A stretch of 64,000 nt of DNA, from contig OX463778.1 in NCBI GenBank assembly GCA_949825025.1, positions 744,001 to 808,000 on the forward strand, in the 5' to 3' direction. Positions 20,974 through 59,000 of this stretch are shown here, one piece after another. Positions within the stretch are counted from its first letter, which is position 1. Every line of letters begins with the position of its first letter. The DNA comes from Siphlonurus alternatus. Taxonomy: Eukaryota > Arthropoda > Insecta > Ephemeroptera > Siphlonuridae. The translations under genes were made by a program, and so were the position numbers. Under the pieces are notes generated by a model. That model saw nothing but the letters and a program-made list of their open reading frames with translations. It did not search any database and was not told the DNA's origin.

Positions 20974-22456
20974 TAAAACCTTGATTTTACGAAATCTCGA
21001 TTTTACGAATGGTGAGTATCCATCAGAAAAATCAGAAAAATTATATAGTTGCCATATTCGTTTGCTGATTTTGACTCCTGCTACAACCACCGCGCATCGG
21101 CGCGCAACCCTTCTGCGCGCAACCCTTCTGCGCACGTTTTTACGGCTCGAAGTCAAAACACTACTACCGCGAAATTCTTTAGATGCTCTTTGATTAAACT
21201 GACCCGAGGCAAATAATAAAATTGTTATAGCAGCAAACGTAAAAGGTTAGTGCCAATACGTAATTTTAAATTTGCAAACATAACTTATTTAGCGAGGGTT
21301 AACAATAAGCGATCGAAAAATTGCTCCGTATAGGATCTTACGTGCGCCCAATCTTTTTTTGTAAGTAAATGGGGCGGGGACAAAGGGTTGGTGATGTAAA
21401 GATGGATCCTTATTATACCATTAACGAAGTGCTCTAATGGTCCCTACAGAGCATTAACCTCGAATTTACGAAGATATTTGTCACAAAATAATAAAATTTC
21501 GTATACGTAATTTAAAACTCGCGTGCGTCATAAAATTAAGCATGCATCGACCACGTGCGCAAACATATAAACGTAAAATATTGCAAGACAAATAGATTAA
21601 GATGTAGGTCAGCGTTTTTTTTTTTTAATTAAATCATGAAAAATAAATTCCAATCGATCGCTACTATAGTTAACTTTTTTTATTATATTAATATTTATCA
21701 ATGTAGATGTGATTCTCAAAGCTCGAATACTATTTTGTTTGTAGGCGAAAATATTACATCGCTAGCTGAACTACCTCCATGGACTACTGTATTCTTTTTT
21801 TTTTTTTTTTTTACAAGGATACACCCCTAAGCAGAGCTTACAGCTCGCGGCGGGGTACTGGGTAGGGATAAGGTAGGGAACGGATAGTGGCCACGGCCTG
21901 CATGCTTACGCGTTCCAGCATTCGCTGAGGTGAGACTGAGGGAACCGTGGAAAACCTCAGTCAGGACGGACACCTCTACTTTTTCTCAATGGACCAAAGC
22001 GATGTCCAAAGCCTGGGGAACCACATTCACAAAAGTGCATTACTGCACTGGGTGGAAAGCGAGACGAATTTACCCCAGGGAGGGAGCAGCGTATTTTTTA
22101 CTTGAAACGGTCACCCATCCAAGTACTAACCACGCTCGACGTAGCCTGACTTCGGTGATCTAACGAGAACCGGTCAATGCACTGCGCCACGCTCGACCTG
22201 TTGCAGCATTGTAGTAATATATATTATTATCACAAAATAAAAAATGCATAATATAAAATATAATTATGCAAACTGGTGTACAACATAAATCAATTGTTTA
22301 TTTTTTTATATTTTCTCCCACCTCGCCAACTCGCCTGAATCCGTTCATCATGAATTAACAATTACGCGTTTTTTTTTTTTTTTTTTGGTTGTACCTCGAT
22401 TTTACGAAGTCCCGATTTTTCGGTCCCTTCATTTTCGTAAAATCAAGGTTTTACTG
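20971..22456. mobile_element. Pogo/Tigger-like non-autonomous DNA transposon
   Basis: Terminal inverted repeats start CAGTAAAACCTTGATTTTAC on the left and are mirrored by the right end at about 22435-22456. A TA dinucleotide sits on both sides. The CAGT start with TA target is typical of the pogo branch of Tc1/mariner. A second TACGAA(A/T)TC-like inverted motif lies just inside each end. No transposase frame is left. A SINE has inserted at 21795-22200. Confidence 0.75.
21795..22200 (-). mobile_element. 5S rRNA-derived SINE (SINE3-like)
   Basis: On the minus strand, the head at about 22195-22090 aligns by eye with 5S rRNA. It shows CCGGTTCTCGTTAGATCACC, an A-box-like AAGTCAGGCTACGTC, and a C-box-like ACTTGGATGGGTGACCG. 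These are the internal control elements of the 5S gene used by TFIIIA and RNA polymerase III. A body of about 270 bp follows, then an 18-base poly(A) tail at 21812-21795. The lone 5S-like half joined to unrelated body sequence, plus the A tail, points to a SINE rather than a functional 5S gene. Confidence 0.78.
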
Positions 22457-23268
22457 TATATATATTATGCGTGTGTGTGTGTGTAAAAACAGGCGGCTGT
22501 TGTAGGGCCGGCACATAAAAGCACCAACATATGTTCTCCAAGATAACGCGATTGCGTTTGATTAGAAATTCGCCTTAAGAGGGCGCTTTCGTTCGATCCT
22601 AGACCAAAACTGGAGGGGAGAGTTTTCTTACTGAGGGGTACGTGGGTCACGGCGACTCGAAGCAAGCTGAGGTGGCTTGCTGCTGCTAACTTGACGTTAA
22701 TTGTCGCGCGCTCGGAGCACATGTGCACACCATGTGCGGGAAAACCACAAACATGAATCAACTGTGAAATTTATAATTTAAAAAAAAAGAAATCATTTGA
22801 TTAAAACGAAATTACAATAATCAGTTGCAGGAGAAAAAATTAGCCTACAGACGTCTTTTTTTTTTTCTCGCTGTGACATTTTTTGCCCAAATTAAAAATA
22901 AAAAAATTAATCTACACAATTGAGGACCTTTCCATTCCCGTCAGTAATGTAGTTTTATTTAGATTGCAAGCAATTTATGTGGCGAGTATAAAATAAATGT
23001 ATGCATACGTGTATTTATGTATATTTTATACATATATATTATGCGGTTATGTACTATATGAACTATATAACATGCCAATAAAGATACAAAATAATGATAA
23101 ATTAGAAATATAACTAATATGTCAAAATTGATTTTTAAATGTATCCAGATTATAATTTTGAAAAAATATAAATATAATAATAATAATTAATATATATTTT
23201 GGCAACTTTTTAGTCTCAATCTTTATATATATATATTATATATATATATATTATAGGTTACACCATGG
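22457..23268. other. Spacer without supported gene
   Basis: AT-rich DNA with a GT run and a GC-richer stretch at 22490-22740. A 98-codon minus-strand frame in that stretch has no recognisable family and is not supported. Confidence 0.4.
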
Positions 23269-23269
23269 C

Positions 23270-23430
23270 ACTATAAGAGCTTACAGTTCGCGGCGGGGTA
23301 ATGGGTATAGGGAACGGATGGTGGCCACGGCCTGTTACGCGTCCCATGCAGCATTCGCTGAAGTGAGACTGAGGGAACCGTGGAAAACCTCAGTCAGGAC
23401 GGATACCTCTTCTTTTTTTTTTTTATCAAT
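23270..23430 (-). mobile_element. Truncated copy of the 5S-derived SINE body
   Basis: Matches 21833-21985, including GAGCTTACAG(T/C)TCGCGGCGG and CAGTCAGGACGGA. It lacks the 5S head, so it is truncated at its 5' end. Confidence 0.7.
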
Positions 23431-24400
23431 GGAACAACACGATGTCTAAAACCTGGAGAACCACACACAAACGCAATGATATATGTTACGATAAAAAAAT
23501 GCCACTTTGAAGCACATGCAAGTGTTTAATTTTCTGAATATTCTCTGGAAATTGAGAGACTATAATATAATAATTATAATATAAGATTAATAAATGTCGC
23601 ATGATTAACTGTACACTCTGATATTATATTTACATTACGTACAGACTCTATAATCGTAAACTATAATACTTATATAATTTTATATTATCGCCTGTAAAGA
23701 AATCAGTAAATAAACAATCTGTTTATTTCTCAAGATCTTACGTGTAGTTTGACGAAAAGGAAATCTGCCTTTTTTTTCTTGTCCTACTGCTGCTCAAGGG
23801 TGGCTGTTGAGCAATAAATCACGACTCGAGGGCGAGTGCGGGAGACTTGAGTCGACTCCGCCTCCTCCGTTTGTCCTCGCCGACAAACCCAAGTCGCAGA
23901 AAATCCAAGAAATATCTTGCAGTAAAATGTGACAATTTTGCATATTCCAGGCCATTTATTTGGTAGAATTAATCAGTTTTAAATCTTCTTATAATTTTTA
24001 TGAAAAAGGCACCAATTAAACTTTTCTAGTTACTAAAATGATATGTTTCCTTATACGATTTTTAGTTTATTTTTTAAAAAATAGCTAAAAGTCCCTTATT
24101 CATCAAATTGGAGTGCCGATAAACCATATATATTGATTAAATTGGTAATAGCTAGATAATTAAACTTTTTAGGAACTGGATCAACTTTTTTTTTTCTACT
24201 ATGTGAAATTTTTAACTTGCTCGTTCTAACAGTTCCCTCAAAAAGCTGTCTGGAAAAAAAGTATTTATTGAACTTCAAAACTCAACGAAATTAAGCGCCC
24301 TCTTAACAGAGCTAGGTTACCTCCGTCACCAATTTTCCTGCCAAGAGAATAAATATATTATTAAATCTTAAATCAAACTCCGTTCATTAAACTATATATT
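23431..24400. other. Spacer without supported gene
   Basis: AT-rich. A 60-codon minus-strand frame at 24096-24278 is not assignable. Nothing else is seen. Confidence 0.35.
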
Positions 24401-24403
24401 GTT

Positions 24404-24880
24404 ATATGGTCAAGATTATTTGTATTACAAAAAAGAGCAATAAGAACATATGTTCCAGCTTTTACGAGTTGTAGAAAATTGTTTAAAGAATTAGACATTC
24501 TGCCCTTACCTTCTTTGTACATAGCAAGAGTATTGTTGTTTGTTAAAAAAAATTCTCATTATTTTGATCATTGCAAATATTCTCATTCGCATAATACTCG
24601 ACATAAGGATTCATTTGTTTTGGAATTGCATCAAACTGCAGCGTATGAAAATGGTCTTATGTATTCTGCAAAATTGTTTTTTAATAACCTGCCTCAAGAT
24701 ATAAAAAGTGAAGAGAACATTAATTTGTTTAAAAAGAAAGTGAAGTGTTTTTTATTTGATAAAAATGTATATAAAATTGATGACTTTTTTGCAAGATAGA
24801 ATTTTTTTTCTCTATGTGTATTTAGTGTATTATCTGTGACTTGTCTTCTAGGAAGATTAATAAATAATTTGATTTGATTT
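24404..24880 (+). pseudogene. Non-LTR retrotransposon 3' end (reverse transcriptase C-terminus)
   Basis: Translation from about 24420 reads LQKRAIRTY and then LFKELDILPLPSLYI, the C-terminal region after the polymerase core of Jockey/CR1-type reverse transcriptases. It ends at a stop at 24799. The 3' end is a short tandem tail (TTTGA)n at about 24865-24887. The element is 5'-truncated, so it is dead. Confidence 0.75.
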
Positions 24881-24899
24881 GATTTGAACTTATATTATT

Positions 24900-25492
24900 T
24901 ATTTAATTTCATAAGTCAATTTCATTTTACATAAAGTAATTACACGTTTACATGCAATTCTCAGAAAAGTTGAAATGCAAATTATTTTACTGTAATAGTT
25001 GAGAAAAATATATTGAAATTAAATTTTCAATACAATTTTGTTAAGTAATGCACACAACGATTATGCATACGCGTATTGAACGCAAAGTTCTCGTATAGTA
25101 GTTGATTTTCCAGATAACCTGCAGGTCCGAGAAGCTGCCCTCTATCTTTTTTCCAAGAAAACGACCCCGTAAAAAATTTTTTTTATTTGAAAATTCATTA
25201 AAGAATTTATCATAGATTACGTAAGTATTTTTTAAATGGTACCATAGTTCAGAAAAAGTTGGAGTAAAACGCGGTTTTATGTTCCATAAGGCTGCACGTT
25301 AAAGGCCTCCGAAACACCAACTTTGGGAATTTTTTGTGGTGAAACTATTTGAGATGGAATTTTTTGGTTTTCATTCCTCAATAGAGGGTGGCAGCTTAAA
25401 CTATTTTTAAAAAATAAAATATTAAAAAAAATGAACTCGCTCACTCTACTTTAATTAAGAGGTCTCTGACCGAGAGCCGAGAGTGCGCAGAG
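24900..25492. other. Spacer without supported gene
   Basis: AT-rich, single-copy-looking DNA. No feature is seen. Confidence 0.35.
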
Positions 25493-25662
25493 CCAGGCGC
25501 GGATCCAAGGGGGGGGGGGCGATGGGGGCGATCGCCCCCCCCCCCCAAATACATTGAAGGTATTACCACCCCCCACCCATCGCCCCCCCTCCCACCCCAA
25601 AATTTAACATTGCAGGATATAGGGCACCGCCCCTCCCAAAGCCGCAAACTGGATCCGCCTCT
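25493..25662. mobile_element. hAT-type MITE
   Basis: 170 bp with terminal inverted repeats AGGCGCGGATCCA and AGAGGCGGATCCA, flanked by a perfect 8-bp duplication GCGCAGAG (25485-25492 and 25663-25670). The 8-bp duplication is the hAT hallmark. The interior has unusual G and C homopolymer runs. Confidence 0.85.
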
Positions 25663-26021
25663 GCGCAGAGCGCAGAGTGTCGAATCTCCAGCATATGGAT
25701 AAATTATTCCCAATTAACCAATTTCGCCAAAGCCCAATTTTGCCGCGTTATATATATATAATTTTATTATATTATAAAAGTAGATCAGTCAGCATAATTA
25801 TTATAAATTATATGCAAATCAGAATTAATTTTTTGTCATATATGCAGATGCTTAAATTAATTGTTGGCAAGATCTTTATTATTTAATATATTTATATAGT
25901 ATATAATTATTGCTTGAATATGATATAACTTATAATTAATAAATATATATGATAATATACGTACATTTGGAAAAAAGTGAGAAATTAAATTTGTATTGAG
26001 TATAATATATATATACTTATA

Positions 26022-26523
26022 ATGGACAATTTGCATAATTTTTTTTTTACTAGCTCAATCGTAAAGAGGAGGTTGAAAAATACACCTATATTGAATTTTA
26101 TGAAATTTTTTTTCATACTGCATCTTGGCTAAAATAGAGATATAAAAAGGTCACATGACCTGGAGGCAGCGCCCGAGACGCCTATGATGTCATTGAACTG
26201 TCTGGTCAAGCAAACAATCGATCGTCTATATAACGCTTGTAAACAATAAGTTAATTGATGATTGTTTCCATATAGCAATGTGGTTGTTTAGAAGCTATAA
26301 AGCTATAAAGCTTTATTACTATAAAGTTGATCGTTTGTTTGACCGAACAGTTCAATGACGTCATAGGCATCACGGGCACCGCCTCTAGGTCACGTGACCT
26401 CTTATTTACATCTCTCTTTTAGCCATGATGCAGTACAAATAAAAATCTCATAAAATTCACAGGTGTATTTTTCGACCTCCTCTTTCGATTGAGCTAAAAA
26501 AAAATAATGAAAATTGTCCATTG
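26022..26523. mobile_element. Palindromic MITE, ~500 bp
   Basis: Arms of ~240 bp run from ATGGACAATTT and TAGCTCAATCG inwards to AGGTCAC(G/A)TGACCT and back out. A TA is found on both sides. There is no coding frame. Confidence 0.8.
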
Positions 26524-26525
26524 TA

Positions 26526-27200
26526 AACTTAATTATTTAAATATAAAAATGAATTTCACTCTCACATATTAAATACAATAAAAAATATTACTGTGATATA
26601 TAAAAGATAACTTATAAAAATAAAAGGCATTTAAAATTTAACAATGGTGTCTTATTTAATGGAGACCAAAGCTTTACAATCACTCAAATCACTAATATAT
26701 TATATTACTTTTATGTAAAAGTTCAATTACATATTGAAACATTTCAGCATTTAATTTCTGTTTCATCATTTAATTTAAATTACAATGGGCAACCTATTAA
26801 TCATATGGCTGCATGATTTTTTTTGTGCAAATACATATATGAATTGCTAACGATTTTCATGAACGGTATAACATATATCAACATTTTTATTTTTTTAATT
26901 ATTATTATTTTTGAAAACTCAAAATCAAGTTAATGTCAGTATAAAGAGTTTTAACTTAATTGCAAACATAACTACAGCATCACATCTTCATCACATCTTG
27001 ATTTTGAAGGTGTTAGGGGTTTGAATTTTTTATTGACATATCACGATCTATCCATATTTTTAATAAATATCATGCAAATATATAATTCTGTTATCATTGC
27101 CTGACTTTTAAAGATGGATCCAATTCAAGCATTTAAGAATTAATTATAAGATTGATCTTTATAAGAGATCTTGAGTGCATTTTATATATAATATATACAT
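26526..27200. other. AT-rich spacer
   Basis: No gene or repeat could be supported. Confidence 0.35.
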
Positions 27201-27201
27201 G

Positions 27202-27304
<103 letters not shown>

Positions 27305-27791
27305 TATATTATGTGGTTTTTGTTTAATTTTTTGAAAAATTCAATTAATTACAACAAAGGAGAAATTTACTACAAAACATAAATTTATGTTAGTGCACTA
27401 GGACATGGGATGTAATGCATTAAATTTTATCATCAGCACTTTCACCGGAAATTCAGCAATGCTTAAAAGATTTTACAAGTATAGTTTATTACTTATCATG
27501 AGCAAATGAAATTATACTATATATATAGGCTAACAAACATAAGGTAATAAATGTTCCGTCTCAAAATTTGTTGCCACCATATTGCTGTATATTTTATAGT
27601 ATATTACAGTTTATATTATATATAATTATACAGTTTCAAAGATTCAATGTTAATTGAACAGTTGCATTCATATGGAAACAAAGTCTTCAAGATATTGAGA
27701 GAGAATTAACCTTTTACGTTTGTAATATATATTATATTTATGTCTATATAATACATTGCTATACATTTTCGATGTTAAAATATATTTTATA

Positions 27792-27797
27792 TTTATT
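27792..27797 (-). promoter_or_regulatory. Candidate polyadenylation signal of the SOGA/MTCL-like gene
   Basis: AATAAA on the minus strand, about 200 bases after the stop codon at 27999. Confidence 0.45.
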
Positions 27798-27998
27798 AAT
27801 TATATTGTACATGCAATATATGCCCTATATGAAGACAAAATATTATTATATTATTTAAAATGTGTATCACAAATGTTTTTCTCAAATTAAAAAGTATCAA
27901 AATCAACATTTTTCTGCAATAAAAATATCCTGAAAAGATAGGAAGAGTCACAGCAGCTCTGATAAAAAAAATCTGTGCTGTATCTATATGATACATTT

Positions 27999-52989
<24,991 letters not shown>

Positions 52990-54049
52990 AGGATATAAAT
53001 GATGCATTTTCGAATCTCAATAAAGTTGTCTTCGTCTAGCATTACAAATCAGATTAGATTTAGTTATTTTATTTCCATAATTTTTTACATAGAAGAGAGG
53101 AATATCACTTCTTTTTTTCTTCGTCCATTTATAAATAGAAGACGACATAATTAATTTGTTAAACGATTTTTGGTGATTGTTTATGCATGTGAATGAACTT
53201 GTTTGATATTTAATTAATCCTTATGATATATTTAACAATTAAGGGTTTTGGCGAACAATTGGCGAACCAATTGTCCTTGATCGATTAGGATTTAGGATCG
53301 TCAGAATTTATCCGTGTTCTTCCCGGTATAGAAGGTTTTGTTGTGTGTTGAACCCAGCAGGCTCTGTAAATAGGACCGCGGACGACAGAAAGACACCGAC
53401 CCCCTCCCCCCTTTTCCCCCACGCGCACACACCGTGATTTGTGGCATGTCGGTGTGCGAGCTCAACTAAACAACTAAACGGGTTACAGCGTTACATCAAG
53501 GTGAATTGAGTCACACAACAATAGAGAAGTTTTTAACTTTTAGGTAAAACATTTACTAACAATGAGACTGCAGGTTTTGAAATGAAAATTGTATTAACAA
53601 TTACTATTTAAATGTTTAAAAAGTTTGGTCTAAAATTTCTGACTATTTTACATATAAAAGTACAGGTTAGTTGCATGAATAAAAATACTGCAAAAAATTA
53701 AATAAATATTTGATTTTATGAATTAACAAAAAAGAGTAAATAACTTCAGCAAAAAACGGATGTTATCCACAATAATTTGCTAAACAGTTTTTCCATAATT
53801 TTTTATTATAAATCTTAAAATATTAATCCTGCTGCATGTAAAAACAATTAATACATATAATTATAATATAGAAATTTTTAAACAATAACTTTTTTACAAT
53901 GATTTCTTATTTGTTTACAAACATGACTTTTTCATATTCTTAAATTGCATTTAATTCACTTTAATTCACAAAAATTATAATTTTAATGCATTAGCGAAGG
54001 ATTTGGTATTGAAGCTGGTGCAGAGATCAGGTTACTCGACGGCGTAACA

Positions 54050-54430
54050 CTTACAATTGTTAGGACACTCGGTGGGACGAAGGTGTAGGGTGCGCTCGCT
54101 ACGTCGTGCGGAAAGCCATGGAGAACACCGCGAGGGCTCAAACACAGCACCGAGGCGAATTTTTCACAATGCTACCTGACTTACTAGAGGTTGAATCACT
54201 CAGAAATGAAATAAACAGACGAGTTAAAAGGAGAAAAGGGTAACGAACGAGCGTACGAGCCCCGCGATCTTTTTCTCGCGACTTAGGTAGTTGAAGCAGC
54301 GGCCATGCCTGCCTGCACTTCTTGCCTGCCTGCTGTCCTCCCTAAGTCCCAACGTTGTTCCCAATATAGTTCACAGCGCTCCTATACTCGAGCTGTGAGT
54401 TCCGACATCTTACGTCATTAAAACTTTACG
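54050..54430 (-). promoter_or_regulatory. Candidate promoter and 5' UTR exon of the SOGA/MTCL-like gene
   Basis: GC-rich relative to its surroundings and located 1.1-1.4 kb upstream of the first coding exon. On the minus strand it holds two good donor sites (GTAAGT at 54184-54179 and 54054-54049) that could splice a non-coding exon to exon 1. A CRE-like TGACGTAA occurs near 54410. No transcript start can be read directly. Confidence 0.4.
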
Positions 54431-55430
54431 TGATACCTTTGATTTTTTTTTCTCCGATGACGTATTGATAGATTTTGTTGAAAATTACAATTACAATAAG
54501 CAATACAGCTTTAGTGTAACATATTTAATAAATTATATAACATTTAATTTGATAATAATTTAAGAAGAGTTATATTATAGTTTTACAAAGTTTGAAAAAC
54601 AAAATTAAGAGCTTTTCTGCGAGTACTAATAAACACCACACGGTCGGTATGTAATATAATAAAAAATTATAATATGAAGAATCGGATCATGAATGATTAA
54701 CAAAGAAGTAATATTATAACACTAATAATCATTTATCATGCATGCTCAATTAAATTTAATCAAGACATGGAATACTGAAAATGTCATGCAGACTTTTTTT
54801 TTTTTTTTTTTAAAAAGTTTAAATTAATCTTTCTGTGTTTTCGGCACGTTCAGAAAGTTGAAATTAATATATTGAATATTATAAATAACAATTAAAATAC
54901 CATATTAAATTATTTAAAATTTATTAAAAACTTGTTCAGAACTGGAAACTTATTTGTTATTGTTTTAATTGTAATAATACGCACATGGATGTAATAAATA
55001 ATTTTATATCAATTCAAAATATATTATAATTAAATAAAAACCTCTAAAATATATTTTATGTTTAACGTCAATATACTGTACATTATGATTTATGATATAA
55101 ATATATAAATTTATTGGCATTCTTAATGCATCTTTATATGTGGTTTATACGACACTTAATATTATGTTGTATATTCTGAGACGACAATTTATCTTTAGAT
55201 AAGCTAAGCGCCATGAGGATATTAAAATTTAAAATGATTAAAAATACAACAAAATACTAATAAAAATAAAGCTTTTATTGAACAACAACAAGGCTAATAA
55301 GCGTAACAACATAATAATAATAATATAATTCTGTGCACAATAATGAAGGTAAATTTGTTGGTTCCATAATGCCACACATTTCCTGATGAAGAGAAACAAA
55401 AATCTGGGAACTTCAAATTACAAACAGCTT
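54431..55430. other. Intergenic AT-rich DNA
   Basis: No gene is seen between the upstream edge of the SOGA/MTCL-like gene and the 3' side of HMGCL. A poly(T) run lies at 54795-54811. Confidence 0.4.
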
Positions 55431-55434
55431 TTAA

Positions 55435-55781
55435 GGGTAAGGTAACGCCACCAATGTTAAAAAAAATCCCTCTCACAAAAATTCTGAAAAAAATTTAAAA
55501 TGTTCTCCTCTACACCCCCTGTCAGTAGCTAAAATATCAGGTATACAAATACGATCTAGTTTTTGAGTTATGAATTTTTAAAGTTGACCAATTTAACACG
55601 GGAGTTTCATTTCTCCATGTTAAAGTAGTCGACTTTAAAAATTTATAACTCAAAAACTAGATCGTATTTGTATACCTGATATTTTAGGTACTGATAGGGG
55701 GTATAGAGGAGAACATTTTAAATTTTTTTCAGAATTTTTGTGAGAGGGATTTTTTTTAACATTGGTGGCGTTACCTTACCC
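55435..55781. mobile_element. TTAA-flanked palindromic MITE, copy 2
   Basis: 347 bp, the same length and ends as copy 1, flanked by TTAA (55431-55434 and 55782-55785). It lies about 300 bases downstream of the HMGCL stop codon. Confidence 0.88.
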
Positions 55782-56077
55782 TTAAGTGTTTACATGAAAA
55801 TGCATACAAACATTTACAATGTTACGTGCCAATGTAAGTTAATACAATGTAATTATAGTTATAAAAAAATAAAATAAATACATCTAATAGCAACAATTTT
55901 AAATTTTGATGCTTATTTTAGTTATCTTATTTAATTAGTTTGAATGAATGATAATTATCAGTATAGCTAATAGTGAGATAATGTTTTACATTGCAGTATG
56001 ACAATTTGAAACAGAATTGTTAGTTTAAATTTTTTAAATCAATTGATAATTGCAACAATGTCAGTTCTTAGCAGCCT

Positions 56078-59000
56078 TCAGAGCCTGCTGAGGGCACGCC
56101 CGACCTTGGAGCTGGTGGGCCTCTTGAGCTCTGAGCAGATGTACTCTGCAGCCTCCAGCAGGCGGTCCAGGTCGACTCCCGTCTCCACACCCATGCCTCG
56201 CAGCATGTACACCAGGTCCTCCGTTGAGACATTACCAGAAGCTCCTCGAGCATATGGGCACCCGCCGAGCCCAGCAGTTGCAGAGTCTACCACGCTTACA
56301 CCCATCTGTGTCAGACATCATAGTTTGAGTTATAATTTTTTTAAAGAAAATTTTAATTTGTAGTAGTAATAAAAATCCCCCCTTTCCCCCCCACTAGTAC
56401 TTGGTCTTTCCACTTATTTTTATAATTAGTATTTAGTGATTTCATCATGCATTGATAATTACATAAATGCTTTTAAAACAATAGCATTATTAATTTGAAG
56501 TATTAAAAAAAAAAAATAAAAAAGGAAATATAATTTACAATTACATACCTGTAGGGCAGTGAGGATATTTGCTAATGCTTGTCCGTAAGTGTCATGGCAG
56601 TGAACTGCGACCACGTCTGCTGGTACTTGTGACCTGAAGACTGCTTCTAGCATGGCCTGCATGGTACCTGGCGTACCCACGCCAATTGTATCTCCCAGGG
56701 ATACCTCATAGCACCCCATGTCAAGGAGAGACCGAGCTACCCTGGCAACTGCCTCTGGGGCCACTGCCCCTTCATACGGACATCCACAGACGCAAGAAAC
56801 ATAGCCTCGTACACGAACCCCTCTTTCTTTGGCAGCCTCTGCAACTGCTGCAAACCTTGCAAGGCTTTCAGAAATTGAGCAGTTGATGTTTTTACGGGAA
56901 AAACTTTCGGAGGCAGCTCCAAATATTGCTACTTCTTCAGCTCCAGCTTCAATCTGTGATAAAACCAAAATATTGATTAGCCTCATGATGATAAATACTA
57001 TAAATAGCATGATTTTTATAGTTGGTAATATACACATATAATTAAACTTACAGCTGCGTTGAAACCTTTTAAATTTGGTACCAAAACTGGATAGCGTACT
57101 CCTGGTACTTTTTCAATGCCTTTCAATACTTCAGAATGGTCTGCCATTTGTGGTACCCATTTAGGAGAAACAAAGCTGCAAATAAATAAGAGAATCAATT
57201 TATGGAAATATTATAGTTAAAACTCCAATTGCGTACTCTCATTCAACATTATAAAAAAAAATCAATACAGTCACTAAAATAAATAAATAATTTGCCAGTC
57301 AAATAGTGTGCATGTTGGTGTTAAAATACAATACTATGTATAACGTACCATTTAAGAATTTAATAAAAAGTCACATAAACAGTGGTATTTGAATACCTTC
57401 CAGTTTTCTACACTTTCATTTCTAAGAATTATCAGTTTTTCAACATAAAATAAGTTACAATTCTGATCAACCACATTATGAAGCCACATGCAGTAATGTA
57501 ATGACAACACAAATTGCCACTGTTCAGTTTGTTCATACCTTGTAACTTCAACTGTCTTGAGGCCTGCCTTAGACAGTTTATTTATGAATTCAATCTTCAC
57601 TGATGTTGGGACGATGGCCTTCTCATTCTGAAGCCCATCCCTGGGTCCAACCTCAACAATTCGGACATGTTTTGGCAAGCCTGGTCTTGGCATGGAGGTA
57701 GACGAGCTCTGTTGACACACAAGTACATCGGATCCAGCACCAAACCCGAAGAAGTACAGTACGTATACATTTAAAATGAAATGGGGTGGTGCGTTTCATA
57801 AATTTTTGTACTTAAAAAATGTGTGTGCTGTAATTCCATCAATAAATCAAGCTTTTTCTTTTAACCTGTTTTTTTAATCCGTACATCATGCATAGATTTG
57901 TTACACTTCATTATTATGTTTTGTTATTGTGTTATTGTTGCATTCAGCATGATACATGTGATCAATTTATAAAATAAAAATGTACTGCAACTAACAAATA
58001 TATAAAACAAGAGAAAAATAATATTAATTAACAGAAATTAATAACACCAGCAAACATAAAGTGCAGAAATTATGTGATGACAAAAAATGCATGTGCTCTG
58101 ATGAGGCTGACAGAACTGTTCTTACCTGTGCCTCATTGTTGCTGATGTGCAGCGGGACAGAGTCCTGCTCAGGCACCAGCGTGTTACGAACACACTTTTT
58201 GGCCACTGATTTAAGTAGCTCCCACATAATAATTAACGCAACAACTTACAGAGTCCTTCAACTATCATGAATAATTTCACAATACCAGCCATTCACAAGA
58301 TGTTAATTATATTAAGTTTGTACTGTACTGTATATCCAACTGAATACTGTAATAATTTTAATGCTGATGAATATCATTGACCTGTATAAAGATAGAAACA
58401 TTAACAAAAAACTTCCTGTCTTCCTAGTTTCAAAAAATAAGCAGTCATTGCATGAAACCACAATTTTTGTAAGTTTTATTAATTACATAAAATTAGCTTA
58501 TCATGTGTGTACTGTATATTAGTTTATACAGTAATGCGTTATCATAAACAGTATGCATAATTATACTGACATAGCGGGTATACTGTATTCTTAGTTTTGC
58601 ATATACTGTACTCTACATACAGTATAGAGTTAAATATGCTGACGTCATGCCCCTAAAAGTAGGCTATCTAGCTGCCCTGAGGTGGGCAAAAATGCACTGA
58701 CTAGTATAATAATTTCATTATAAACAAATCACATACAAATAATGCGATTTTTTTTATTCAATTTAATTAAACAAAATAAATCTGGTAAAAAAAATCATAA
58801 AAATGCGCCAATACATTGCATGATAGATGGTATAAAAAGAATCGCACCACCAAAGAATACAGTAATCAAAACTTTTTTTTCTACTTCTTTTTTTTTTTCA
58901 TTCCTTTTATCTAATGCCACAGTAGCTGGACCACCACCTACCCTTTCCTGCGCTATAGAGACTGTTCATATATCTGCGTTGTTATTTCCCCTTCCGACTT

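Noticed and set aside
20839..21193. Frames with long IYIYIY runs
   Set aside because: They read through a TA microsatellite into the end of a DNA transposon. No domain is present.
22090..22200. Functional 5S rRNA gene
   Set aside because: Only part of 5S is recognisable, with substitutions, and it runs into an unrelated body ending in poly(A). That fits a SINE.
22465..22761. 98-codon minus-strand frame
   Set aside because: No recognisable domain and no neighbouring splice-consistent exons. The GC-richer composition alone explains the lack of stops.
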